This document shows positions 24,199-32,299 of a stretch of DNA of 64,000 nt, in pieces. The stretch is taken from positions 186,001-250,000 of the forward strand of contig NZ_JAUMKB010000003.1 in the NCBI RefSeq assembly GCF_030519375.1, in the 5' to 3' direction. Position numbers and translations under genes: made by a program. The notes below the pieces were generated by a model. That model ran no database searches, had not been told where the DNA came from, and saw only the letters and a list, made by a program, of their open reading frames with translations. Position 1 is the stretch's first letter. Each line of letters opens with the position of its first letter. Source of the DNA: Mucilaginibacter tolerans (GTDB taxonomy: Bacteria; Bacteroidota; Bacteroidia; Sphingobacteriales; Sphingobacteriaceae).

Positions 24199-24936
24199 AT
24201 GATTGAAACCATGGAAAATCAGATCTATTCAGTGTCTCTATCCAAAGCTGCAAGACTTGCAGGTCTGCTGTTCCTGGTTGCCATGGCAACAGGGCTTTTC
24301 GCTGAATTTTATGTGCACTTTCCATCGGGCCTTATCGTAAGAGGTGAGGCAGCAAAAACAGCAAGCAATATTTTGGCTAATGAGCGGCTGTATCGTATCG
24401 GCATAGCCAATAATATTATCACGTTTGCTATCGATGTAGTATTGATTTGGGCGCTCTATGTATTGTTGCGGACAGTAAATCGTAGTCTGGCCTTGCTTGC
24501 GGTGTTCTTCCGGCTGGTAGAAACGACGATGGCTTGTGTGGCCATTGTTAATTACTATGTTGCCATGCAGTTTGTTACTGACGCCGATCATCTACAGGTA
24601 TTCAATCAGGGACAGTTACAGGCCTTGTCGGTTATGCACTATAACTATGCTTTAACCTTTAATGTTGTAGCCATATTTTTAGGGTCGGGATCAACAATCT
24701 TTAACTACCTGTTTTTCAAATCAGGATATATTCCGCGGTGGCTGGCCTTGTGGGGTATATTTGCTTCATTGGTATTGCTTCTAAGCCAATTCGCTATCAT
24801 CATTTATCCCGATGTCGAGAAAACAATCATACCTGCCTGTTTTGGGCCTATAGTTATTGATGAGATCGCGCTCGGCTTTTGGTTACTTTTTAAAGGAGCA
24901 AATATCCCTAAAATGGCCGCTGCGTCGAATATTTAA
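24199..24936 (+). CDS. DUF4386 membrane protein
   Basis: 245 residues with about six transmembrane segments. The family signature is KAARLAGLLFLVAMATGLFAEFYV followed by GEAAKTASNILANERLYRIGIANN (about 14-75). An internal start at M5 (MENQIY) is possible. Family members are multipass proteins of unknown function. It stands alone, with long gaps on both sides. Confidence 0.85.
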   Translation: MIETMENQIYSVSLSKAARLAGLLFLVAMATGLFAEFYVHFPSGLIVRGEAAKTASNILANERLYRIGIANNIITFAIDVVLIWALYVLLRTVNRSLALLAVFFRLVETTMACVAIVNYYVAMQFVTDADHLQVFNQGQLQALSVMHYNYALTFNVVAIFLGSGSTIFNYLFFKSGYIPRWLALWGIFASLVLLLSQFAIIIYPDVEKTIIPACFGPIVIDEIALGFWLLFKGANIPKMAAASNI

Positions 24937-25015
24937 GATCTTCAGGCTCTCGCAGAAAAACCATTACCTCGAACTTTATCATGCTTCATTCGATATTCGG
25001 TGTTCAATATTAACA

Positions 25016-25047
25016 CAAAAAAGCGCCCCGGTCACACTCCGGGACGC
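25016..25047 (-). terminator. Orphan minus-strand intrinsic terminator
   Basis: Read on the minus strand, GCGTCCCGG (25047-25039) pairs with CCGGGGCGC (25031-25023) through one U-G pair and is followed by TTTTTTGTG. On the plus strand the stem has a C-A mismatch and no T-tract. No minus-strand gene lies upstream of it. Confidence 0.7.
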
Positions 25048-25136
25048 CACAATCAATCACTACTTATCAAATTTATCCACTCACACGATCATTCGCTGTT
25101 TTAATAATAGATTGTATTTCCGTGAATAGGTTTAAT

Positions 25137-25245
25137 TGGTTTGTGAAATAGTTGATTGAGTTTGACAGCCGCAGAAATTTTTCCTGTATAGCTCAATCAA
25201 TCACTTACTTAACCCAACTTGATCAACTATCCACTTAATCAACTA
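25137..25245. repeat. Intergenic imperfect inverted repeat (AGTTGATTGAG words)
   Basis: The left arm (25137-25167) has TTGTGAAATAGTTGATTGAG. The right arm (25191-25245) has CTCAATCAATCACTTAC and CTTGATCAACTATCC, the reverse complements of the same words, partly repeated. The centre is about 24 bases. Confidence 0.6.
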
Positions 25246-25307
25246 AAAAATCTTATGTTTGCTGCATATTGCAAAACCCGCAGTAACAGAAATAAACGCT
25301 TGTGTAA

Positions 25308-26285
25308 TTGCCCATGTTGAGCATCGACGAGATCAAAAAACCTATTGCCGCCGATATAGATGCTTTTGAGGAAAGGTTTAAGTCCTCGATGCAAAGCTCC
25401 GTTCCCCTGCTCGACCGTATTACCCATTACATCGTTAAGCGAAAAGGTAAACAGATCAGGCCGATGTTCGTATTCTTTTCGGCCAGCATTTGCGGCGGTA
25501 TTACCGATGCCACTCATCGCGGGGCGGCTTTGGTGGAGCTGCTGCATACTGCTACCCTTGTTCACGACGATGTTGTCGATAACTCTTACCAGCGCCGTGG
25601 CTTCTTCTCGATCAATGCTCTCTGGAAAAATAAAATTGCTGTTTTAGTGGGCGATTTCCTTTTATCTAAAGGGTTGCTGCTATCGATAGAAAACCATGAT
25701 TTTAAATTATTGCAGATCGTATCCGAAGCAGTAAAGCAAATGAGCGAGGGCGAGCTTTTACAGGTCGAAAAAGTGCGCCGCATGGATGTGGATGAGCCTA
25801 TTTATTACGAGGTGATCCGCCAGAAAACAGCTTCCCTTATTGCGTCGTGCTGTGCCTGCGGGGCGGCCTCTGCGGGAGCCGATGAGGCGACGATTGAAAA
25901 AATGCGGTTATTTGGCGAGAAGATCGGCATAGCGTTCCAGATCAAAGACGATATGTTCGATTTCGGGACCGACGATGTAGGCAAGCCATTGGGCATCGAC
26001 ATTAAAGAAAAAAAAGTGACGTTGCCGCTGATCTACTCATTAAATAATACCGCTTCATCCGAAAGGAAGCGGATCATCAACCTGGTCAAAAATCACAACG
26101 ACGATCCGAAGAAGATCGAACAGATCATCCGTTTTGTTAAAGAAACCGGGGGCTTACAATACGCCGAAACACAAATGAAAAAATACCAGGAAGAGGCATT
26201 TGAAATATTAAATACATTCCCGAAGAGCGACTCGCGGGAGAGTTTGGAACAATTAGTGCGGTTTACCACCGAAAGGAATAAATAA
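25308..26285 (+). CDS. Polyprenyl diphosphate synthase
   Basis: 325-residue trans-isoprenyl diphosphate synthase that builds the side chain of respiratory quinones or a similar polyprenyl chain. The first aspartate-rich motif is LVHDDVVDNSYQRRG (about 84-98) and the second is QIKDDMFDFG (about 211-220); KGKQIRPMF binds pyrophosphate. The residues before the first motif are small, which favours a long-chain product. The stop TAA overlaps the ATG of the next gene by one base, so the two are coupled. Confidence 0.92.
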   Translation: MPMLSIDEIKKPIAADIDAFEERFKSSMQSSVPLLDRITHYIVKRKGKQIRPMFVFFSASICGGITDATHRGAALVELLHTATLVHDDVVDNSYQRRGFFSINALWKNKIAVLVGDFLLSKGLLLSIENHDFKLLQIVSEAVKQMSEGELLQVEKVRRMDVDEPIYYEVIRQKTASLIASCCACGAASAGADEATIEKMRLFGEKIGIAFQIKDDMFDFGTDDVGKPLGIDIKEKKVTLPLIYSLNNTASSERKRIINLVKNHNDDPKKIEQIIRFVKETGGLQYAETQMKKYQEEAFEILNTFPKSDSRESLEQLVRFTTERNK

Positions 26286-27334
26286 TGCCGAGCGAACTGA
26301 TATTTATAGGTGGCTTCATCCTATTCATTTTCCTGATGATGTCCATCGACCTGGGATTGTTTGGAAAAAGCGACAAGCCCGTAAGTCTGAAACAAGCCGG
26401 CATTATGAGTGGCGTTTGGGTATCGCTGGCGCTGATCTTTTATGTGCTGATCGCCCGTTACGGTGACTTGCTGCATCATATCGACAACTTTGCAGCACTG
26501 CAGAATATCAATATCAAAAATTTTCACAATCTTAAACTGAACCCGAATGATTTCCAGGAGAGTTTGAGTTTATACCGGAAGAACCTGTCGCTTGAGTTTA
26601 TCACAGGTTACGTGGTGGAATATGCACTGTCGGTGGATAACATCTTTGTGATGGTGCTCATCTTTACTGCGTTCTCCGTCAACCCGAAGTATTATCATAA
26701 GGTATTGCTATGGGGTATTATCGGTGCTATTGTAATGCGGTTCCTGTTCATTTTTGTGGGTGCAACCCTGATCAGCCAGTTTCACTGGATATTATACCTG
26801 TTCGGTGCATTCCTGGTGTATACAGGGGTAATGATGTTCATCAACCGTAATCAGGAAGATGAAATTGACCCGGAGAATCATAGGGTGGTAAAATTCGCAT
26901 CCAAATACTTTGCCGTTCATCCCAAATTTGAAGGCGGAAAATTCTTTATAAGGATCGACCGCAAAAAGCTGATCACCCCGCTGTTCCTGGTGCTGATGAT
27001 TATTGAGGTGACAGACCTGATCTTTGCGGTCGATTCTATCCCTGCCATATTTTCCATTACCAAAGACCCGTATATCGTATTTTTCTCGAACATTTTTGCC
27101 ATCATGGGCTTACGGTCGATGTTTTTCCTGCTGGTGAACATTATCGAGAAGTTCCATTATCTGAAAGTTGGCTTATCCATATTACTTTCATTCATCGGTC
27201 TGAAAATGCTGGCTGCCAATTATGCAGACGAGATTGGTTTAACAACTGGTAATTCGCTGCTTATTATCCTCGGCATACTGACAATAAGTATCGTGGCTTC
27301 GCTTATATTCCCTAAAAAAGAAGCGGCACACTAA
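26285..27334 (+). CDS. TerC/Alx-family integral membrane protein
   Basis: 349 residues with about nine transmembrane segments. The TerC signatures are EFITGYVVEYALSVDNIFVM (about 99-118) and LFLVLMIIEVTDLIFAVDSIPA (about 234-255), each with conserved acidic residues within the membrane. Members such as Alx export manganese or act in metal/tellurite resistance. It shares a one-base overlap with the polyprenyl synthase gene, so is expressed with it. Confidence 0.92.
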   Translation: MPSELIFIGGFILFIFLMMSIDLGLFGKSDKPVSLKQAGIMSGVWVSLALIFYVLIARYGDLLHHIDNFAALQNINIKNFHNLKLNPNDFQESLSLYRKNLSLEFITGYVVEYALSVDNIFVMVLIFTAFSVNPKYYHKVLLWGIIGAIVMRFLFIFVGATLISQFHWILYLFGAFLVYTGVMMFINRNQEDEIDPENHRVVKFASKYFAVHPKFEGGKFFIRIDRKKLITPLFLVLMIIEVTDLIFAVDSIPAIFSITKDPYIVFFSNIFAIMGLRSMFFLLVNIIEKFHYLKVGLSILLSFIGLKMLAANYADEIGLTTGNSLLIILGILTISIVASLIFPKKEAAH

Positions 27335-27375
27335 TTGACCGGTCCTGATCGTATTTATCTTACCACGATCATCTT

Positions 27376-27855
27376 ATGGAAAACAACGGCAAACCCGTAC
27401 CGACGCTTTATGAATGGGCTGGCGGCATGTCTGCATTCGAAGCTCTTTTTCAAAAATTCTACGATAAGGTTTTAACTGATGAGCTTTTGCTCCCGATTTT
27501 TAATCATATGTCGCCCGAACACCGCCTGCTTGTAGCGCATTTTGTTGCTGAAGTATTTGGCGGACCAAACCTTTACAGTGAATCAGAAGGCAGTCATTTT
27601 AAGATGATCCAAAAACATTTGTCGAAGCACCTCACTAACGAACAACGCAAACGTTGGATCGATCTCCTGCTTCAGACTGCCGATGAATTAAAGCTACCAG
27701 ATGATCCTGAATTCCGTTCTGCATTTATGGCTTACCTCGAGTGGGGTACCCGCATAGCCGTAATTAATTCTAATGCTGACGAAATTACCGAAAGCCCTGA
27801 TGTACCTATGCCCGTTTGGGGTTGGGGCGTTCCCGGAGGGCCATATTCAGGATAG
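27376..27855 (+). CDS. Group II truncated haemoglobin
   Basis: 159 residues, 2-on-2 globin fold. It begins TLYEWAGGMSAFEALFQKFY, has the CE region GGPNLYSE with Tyr, the proximal His in HFKMIQKHL (about 73-81) and the group II Trp at YLEWGTRIA (about 120). A Pro- and Trp-rich tail (VPMPVWGWGVPGGPY) is seen in the Bacteroidota branch. It binds O2 or NO at haem and probably serves NO or oxygen chemistry in the cytoplasm. It lies 41 bases after the TerC gene. Confidence 0.9.
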   Translation: MENNGKPVPTLYEWAGGMSAFEALFQKFYDKVLTDELLLPIFNHMSPEHRLLVAHFVAEVFGGPNLYSESEGSHFKMIQKHLSKHLTNEQRKRWIDLLLQTADELKLPDDPEFRSAFMAYLEWGTRIAVINSNADEITESPDVPMPVWGWGVPGGPYSG

Positions 27856-27970
27856 ATTTGAAAAGTGAAATATGCGATGCGAAGCAGGTGAATATTTCGC
27901 TATTTAAAGTCATTTGATTCTACCACTTTGAACATTTATCTCAAATCTCATATCTCACTTCTCACATCTA
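27854..27970. repeat. Intergenic imperfect inverted repeat (GATTTGAGA words)
   Basis: The left arm begins AGATTTGAAAAGTGAAATATG right at the globin stop. The right arm (27937-27970) reads TATCTCAAATCTCATATCTC, its approximate reverse complement with repeated words. It fills the gap before cdaA. Confidence 0.6.
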
Positions 27971-27996
27971 ATAAGGGAAAATACTAACTTAGCCAT

Positions 27997-28788
27997 ATGC
28001 ATTTATTTGATCTGAGCCATCTGAAGGTAACCTTTTTTGATATACTGGATATTTTGCTGGTGGCTTTTATCATTTATCAGCTCTACAGCCTGATCAGGGG
28101 TACTATAGCAGCAAATATTTTTATCGGGCTCGCACTTATCTATGTGCTGTTCTTCGTGGTGCGGGCCTTGCATATGAGTTTGCTTACAGCCATACTGCAA
28201 AACTTTGTCAATGTCGGTATTATAGCAGTCATTGTCGTCTTTCAGCAGGAGATACGGCGATTTCTGCTGCTGGTAGGCAAAAACGCCTCCTTGCAGCGAA
28301 ACAAAGCCTGGTGGGCCTATTTCTTTGGCAAACGTGAAGACGAAAAGAACAACTACGCCCGTATTAAACCAATCGTAGACGCCTGCAAAAGCATGAAGCA
28401 AAGCCGCACTGGCGCGCTTATTGTATTCGCCAAATTCTATGACGAACAGTTCTATCAGAACAGCTGCGAGGTGCTTGACTCAAAAATTTCCAAACGCTTA
28501 CTGGAGAGTATATTTCAAAAAAGCAGCCCCCTGCATGACGGTGCCGTGGTGATATCGGAGAATAAGATCAAAGCCGCCAGCTGTATCCTTCCCTTGACCG
28601 ACAAAACCGACCTGCCTTTACAATTTGGCTTGCGTCACCGGGCAGGTATCGGGGTAACTGAAACCAACGAGGCAACAGCAATCATCGTATCCGAAGAGAC
28701 CGGCGAAATATCTTATGCCAAACAGGGTCGGGTAAAAATGAACATCAGCTTTGCTGAACTGGAAAAATTGCTAAACAAGGATTTTTGA
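27997..28788 (+). CDS. cdaA: Diadenylate cyclase CdaA
   Basis: 263 residues. Membrane-anchored cyclase that makes cyclic di-AMP from two ATP. Three N-terminal transmembrane segments lie at about 10-80, then a coiled linker (QEIRRFLLLVGK) and the DAC domain with LHDGAVVI (DGA near 182) and GLRHRAGIG (RHR near 213). Length and order match CdaA. The gene stands alone; the usual cdaR and glmM neighbours of Firmicutes are absent, as is usual in Bacteroidota. Confidence 0.94.
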   Translation: MHLFDLSHLKVTFFDILDILLVAFIIYQLYSLIRGTIAANIFIGLALIYVLFFVVRALHMSLLTAILQNFVNVGIIAVIVVFQQEIRRFLLLVGKNASLQRNKAWWAYFFGKREDEKNNYARIKPIVDACKSMKQSRTGALIVFAKFYDEQFYQNSCEVLDSKISKRLLESIFQKSSPLHDGAVVISENKIKAASCILPLTDKTDLPLQFGLRHRAGIGVTETNEATAIIVSEETGEISYAKQGRVKMNISFAELEKLLNKDF

Positions 28789-28846
28789 TCAATAAATTAA
28801 TTATCAACATATTAAAATGTTTTAAGGGTTTGATCGTCATACCAAT

Positions 28847-29668
28847 ATGATCGCCGAAATAACATTGGCCAAAGCAGGTGAAATAGCACGTGTGCTGTTC
28901 AGTATAGTAGTGCGGTATTTTTTGCTCGCCGGTGTATTTTACTTCATCTTTTATATCTGGAAGAACCACAAATTCTGGTACGCCAAAATTCAGCAGCGGT
29001 ATCCTGAAAATAAACATATTCTAAGAGAGATCGGCTATTCCATGCTGAGTGTATTGATCTTCGGGGTAATCATTATTCTTACCATCGTTGCAGGACAAAA
29101 GGGTTATACAAGGGTTTATAAGGACATCGGACTGTACGGCTATTTCTATTTCTTTTTTAGCATTATTGTGATGATCTTTCTGCACGATACCTATTTCTAC
29201 TGGACGCACCGTTTAATGCACTGGAAGCCCTTGTTCAGAATAGCGCACAAAACACACCATCTTTCCATCAACCCCACTCCTTTTGCGGCTTATGCTTTTC
29301 ACCCGATAGAGGCCGTTATCGAAGTCGGGATTATTCCGCTTATTGCGTTGGTGATGCCATATCATCCTATTGCGCTGATGATATTTACCATATATTCTCT
29401 TTTGCTAAACGTAATTGGGCATCTTGGTTTTGAGATCTTCCCGAAAGGATTTGCCAGTCATCGGCTGTTTAAGTGGCACAATACTTCTACCCACCATAAC
29501 ATGCATCACAGACTGACCAGATGCAATTATGGGCTTTACTTTAATATCTGGGACAGGCTGATGAAAACCAATCACCCTGAATATGAAAAGTCGTTTGATG
29601 AGGTGATTGAAAAACGGGAGCAAGGTAAATTATTCCATGATACTGCGTTAGAAAAGATCAAGGGGTAA
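28847..29668 (+). CDS. Sterol-desaturase/fatty-acid-hydroxylase-family membrane protein
   Basis: 273 residues with four or more membrane segments and the di-iron histidine clusters HDTYFYWTHRLMH (about 106-118), HKTHH (about 129-133) and HNTSTHHNMHH (about 211-221). Such enzymes hydroxylate or desaturate lipid chains at the inner membrane. The C-terminal EKSFDEVIEKREQGK segment is helical. Its 3' end overlaps the convergent gene at 29658 by 11 bases. The lipid substrate cannot be told from sequence. Confidence 0.9.
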   Translation: MIAEITLAKAGEIARVLFSIVVRYFLLAGVFYFIFYIWKNHKFWYAKIQQRYPENKHILREIGYSMLSVLIFGVIIILTIVAGQKGYTRVYKDIGLYGYFYFFFSIIVMIFLHDTYFYWTHRLMHWKPLFRIAHKTHHLSINPTPFAAYAFHPIEAVIEVGIIPLIALVMPYHPIALMIFTIYSLLLNVIGHLGFEIFPKGFASHRLFKWHNTSTHHNMHHRLTRCNYGLYFNIWDRLMKTNHPEYEKSFDEVIEKREQGKLFHDTALEKIKG

Positions 29669-30038
29669 CCGGTTTCGGCAAACCCAACGGCGCTACCTTC
29701 GTCACCGGCATCTTTTCCATATTACCGCTTGGTTTTGCAATCGGCATATGGTCGATATTGCCGTTCATTTTTGCTATCGGCATACGGTCAATATTCACAG
29801 ACGGATTTTGCAAGGATAGATTTTCCGACAATTTATTTGGTGATAACGCCAATAATTGCTTGTTAGGTATAGTCGAAAAATTCTTAAACAGTGTACTATC
29901 GTCCGGCTTAAACTGAAGCAGGTTCTGATCCTTAGGTGTCTTAAACAAATTTTGATCAAAAGGTTTTGTGGCAGACTGCTGCGCCTTTAATTGGGTGGCG
30001 CCTGCAATAACAATCAGTATTAACAATAATTTTTTCAT
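29658..30038 (-). CDS. Small secreted protein with three 12-residue repeats
   Basis: 126 residues. Signal peptide 1-19 ending LKAQQ. The C-terminal half has three tandem repeats, NIDRMPIAKMNG, NIDHMPIAKPSG and NMEKMPVTK (about 82-115). The spacing and Pro content suggest an extended, low-complexity secreted or periplasmic peptide. Family unknown. Tail-to-tail with the desaturase gene. Confidence 0.7.
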   Translation of the reverse strand: MKKLLLILIVIAGATQLKAQQSATKPFDQNLFKTPKDQNLLQFKPDDSTLFKNFSTIPNKQLLALSPNKLSENLSLQNPSVNIDRMPIAKMNGNIDHMPIAKPSGNMEKMPVTKVAPLGLPKPVTP

Positions 30039-30150
30039 GGCTGGCTTATGTCCTTCTAATATAAATAAACGAACTGTTAAATAGTGTTATTTTTTGAAAC
30101 GTAACTGTTAAAGTCTCCATTCAGCCTTCACCCCACCCGTAATTAATTGA

Positions 30151-30172
30151 AAATGTGATGAATATCACATTT
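30151..30172. promoter_or_regulatory. CRP/FNR-type palindromic site
   Basis: AAATGTGAT-GAAT-ATCACATTT is a perfect 22-base palindrome containing TGTGA-N6-TCACA, the classic recognition sequence of the CRP/FNR superfamily. It lies 65 bases before the cytochrome c gene at 30237, about where an activator of that operon would bind. A role for the divergent gene at 30038 is also possible. Confidence 0.75.
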
Positions 30173-30236
30173 GGCCGATACCACAATCACTTATCCTGGG
30201 CTTAATTAGCCATAGCTTTATACTACAAATTAAACC

Positions 30237-30698
30237 ATGAATAAGATGAAAAGTGTAATAAACCCCGGTTGCTCTTTCCCTAAATGGAATAGGACCATCA
30301 TTTTAACCGCTGTATTCGTGATAATATTCAATGCGGTTTTTACAAAGACATTTGCCCAACAAAAACCATGGGCCACCCCAAAAGAAGCACAGATAATAAA
30401 AAACCCTCTTGCAGGCAATGCCGCTGCTTTGGCCGAAGGTAAAAAATTGTATGTAACCAATTGTGCCCCATGCCATGGCGATAAAGGCCGTGGTGATGGG
30501 CCGGCAGCACAGGCTCTAAATCCAAAACCGGCAGATCATTCTTCTGCAGCTATTCAAAACGAAACAGACGGTGCGTTATTCTGGAAGCTTTCAGAAGGGA
30601 GAAACCCAATGCCTGCTTATGGAAAAATACTGACAGAACAACAAAGGTGGGAGTTGATCAACTATATCCGCACGCTTTCAAAAACATCTAAAAAATAG
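30237..30698 (+). CDS. Class I cytochrome c, exported
   Basis: 153 residues. Signal anchor at about 20-39 ending FAQQ. A single haem motif CAPCH (about 79-83) is followed by GDKGRGDGPAA, and a Met ligand in NPMPAYGKIL (about 123-132); the LINYIRTLSK C-terminal helix is typical. First gene of a three-gene operon with a porin-like protein and a small haem lipoprotein, behind the CRP/FNR-type palindrome. Acts as a periplasmic electron carrier; its oxidase or reductase partner is not in the window. Confidence 0.92.
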   Translation: MNKMKSVINPGCSFPKWNRTIILTAVFVIIFNAVFTKTFAQQKPWATPKEAQIIKNPLAGNAAALAEGKKLYVTNCAPCHGDKGRGDGPAAQALNPKPADHSSAAIQNETDGALFWKLSEGRNPMPAYGKILTEQQRWELINYIRTLSKTSKK

Positions 30699-30724
30699 TA
30701 TCACTTGATTTAAAACTTAATCTT

Positions 30725-31948
30725 ATGACAATCACAAATAAAATTTTAAAGGTACTGGTACTCGCATTGGTAGTGCCGTTAACTATAAATGTTGCATGGG
30801 CGCAGAAAACTACGGTTGACTCCGCCCTGCTGGACAGGATAAGCGCCCTAGAGCAACAAGTGGCAGATCAAAAACCTGGCGAAAGTCATTTTATGGTGGC
30901 TGGTTTAGCCACATTTGGCTTTGTTAAAAGCAAAACAACTTTTCTGTCCCCAGGCGGGCCGGGCGTTTCTGTAAAGACTAATAGTTTTGGCGATGCCGAT
31001 CATTATGAGTTGAGTCCGATGCTGATCTGGAGGCATAGCAACAATTTCCTGGTTGAATTTGAGCCATCTTTTGATGGGAGCTCTATAGGCGTAAACTGGG
31101 CAAATATATCTTACTTCGCCGCTCCGGGGCTGATTATCCATGCAGGTTATTTTGTAGTGCCGTTTGGTATTTATAACAAGAAGCTTGCAGCAGGGTGGAT
31201 AGACAAACTCGCCGGCGACCCTAACGGACTTGACATGCCAGGAACCGATTTTGGCATAGGGCTTAGCGGGGGCTTTCCATTAGGCGACATGAAATGGGGT
31301 TATGACGTGAGTCTCACTAATGGACTGCAACTTTTACCCGACGGGGAATTACAAAACGCCGGAATTGTAGACAACAATAAAGGAAAAATGGTAAGCGGCA
31401 GGTTCTCACTGCTTCCACTCTCAAACTCTTGCCTTGAAATCGGCGTATCCGGGCTATATAGCAGCGCTGGTGATGTCGGATCTAACTTCACCACCGCCAA
31501 TGTTAAAATGTATGGTGCCGATATCAACTTTGTAAAAACTTTCAATCCATTTTTGATCAATATTAAAGGCCAGTATAACCGCATTGTGGTTAACAAACAG
31601 AATTATGTCAGTCAGGCTGATACCACATTAACTTATTCATTCGATAATAAAACATCAGCCTCATTTGCGCAATTTTCAATAAGGCCGGTTGGTGTCGACA
31701 ACAAAATTCTTAAGAATTTTGAACTGGCATACCGGTACTCAAATTATACAACTCCCAACAGTTCCACCTGGGGACAGAATTCTTATGAACACGATTTCGG
31801 GCTTGATTACTGGATCACCTGGAGAACTGTTCTGAAATTCACCTATGCACACTCTCATGCTTTGAGCACCGCAAACATTCCAGCAGGAGGTGTAGGCGGC
31901 ACTACCAATGTAAACAGTATTTATTTGCAATTTTCAATTGAATTTTAA
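30725..31948 (+). CDS. Outer-membrane porin-like beta-barrel protein
   Basis: 407 residues. Signal peptide ends near VAWAQ (residue 26). A short coiled segment LLDRISALEQQVADQ (about 34-48) resembles the periplasmic coiled coil of phosphate/oligomeric porins. The rest alternates amphipathic strands and ends with the aromatic SIYLQFSIEF, a beta-barrel C-terminal signature. Sandwiched between two cytochrome c genes (gaps of 26 and 11 bases), so it may carry a substrate for, or form a complex with, the electron carriers. Confidence 0.8.
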   Translation: MTITNKILKVLVLALVVPLTINVAWAQKTTVDSALLDRISALEQQVADQKPGESHFMVAGLATFGFVKSKTTFLSPGGPGVSVKTNSFGDADHYELSPMLIWRHSNNFLVEFEPSFDGSSIGVNWANISYFAAPGLIIHAGYFVVPFGIYNKKLAAGWIDKLAGDPNGLDMPGTDFGIGLSGGFPLGDMKWGYDVSLTNGLQLLPDGELQNAGIVDNNKGKMVSGRFSLLPLSNSCLEIGVSGLYSSAGDVGSNFTTANVKMYGADINFVKTFNPFLINIKGQYNRIVVNKQNYVSQADTTLTYSFDNKTSASFAQFSIRPVGVDNKILKNFELAYRYSNYTTPNSSTWGQNSYEHDFGLDYWITWRTVLKFTYAHSHALSTANIPAGGVGGTTNVNSIYLQFSIEF

Positions 31949-31959
31949 AAAAGATAGCC

Positions 31960-32235
31960 ATGAAAAAGATCAAAATACATAACAAAACCTGGGCTATCAT
32001 AGCCATATTCAGCACATTTATTGCAATTGTAATAACTGGTTGTGTTGAAAGTCAGAAAGTTGCCTCTAAAGGTGGAGCGCAACTTTGGGCCGAGAACTGT
32101 CAACGTTGTCATAACACACCTTCTCCGGCATCATTCTCTCATGAACAATGGGTGACCATCGGCTTGCATATGCAGACAAGGGCTCAGCTTACCGCTAAGG
32201 AAAGAGATAAAATCATTGCATTTTTGTCCCAATGA
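31960..32235 (+). CDS. Small cytochrome c-type lipoprotein
   Basis: 91 residues. Lipobox VITGC gives a lipid-anchored Cys (about residue 27). One haem motif CQRCH (about 46-50) and a C-terminal helix KERDKIIAFLSQ. The candidate sixth ligand is the Met in GLHMQTR. At this size it is a minimal haem domain on a lipid anchor. Last gene of the cytochrome/porin operon, closed by the 27-base inverted repeat at 32256. Confidence 0.85.
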   Translation: MKKIKIHNKTWAIIAIFSTFIAIVITGCVESQKVASKGGAQLWAENCQRCHNTPSPASFSHEQWVTIGLHMQTRAQLTAKERDKIIAFLSQ

Positions 32236-32255
32236 AAAAATGATAGTCAAAAAAT

Positions 32256-32282
32256 AAGAAAGGCTGCCAGGCAGCCTTTCTT
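32256..32282. terminator. Bidirectional terminator
   Basis: AAGAAAGGCTGCC and GGCAGCCTTTCTT are perfect 13-base arms around one A; the practical loop is a few bases. It ends the cytochrome operon (plus) and lies just downstream of the aminopeptidase stop (minus). Confidence 0.85.
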
Positions 32283-32299
32283 ATATCAAATTGTTGGAT

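Larger units (their letters stand above)
24937..25307. other. Intergenic gap with orphan terminator and inverted repeat
   Basis: 371 bases. It contains a hairpin plus T-tract facing the minus strand (25016-25047), an inverted-repeat element (25137-25245) and a TAnnTTTG-like TATGTTTG at 25254-25261 about 47 bases before the next ATG. No protein-coding ORF is evident on either strand. Confidence 0.6.
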
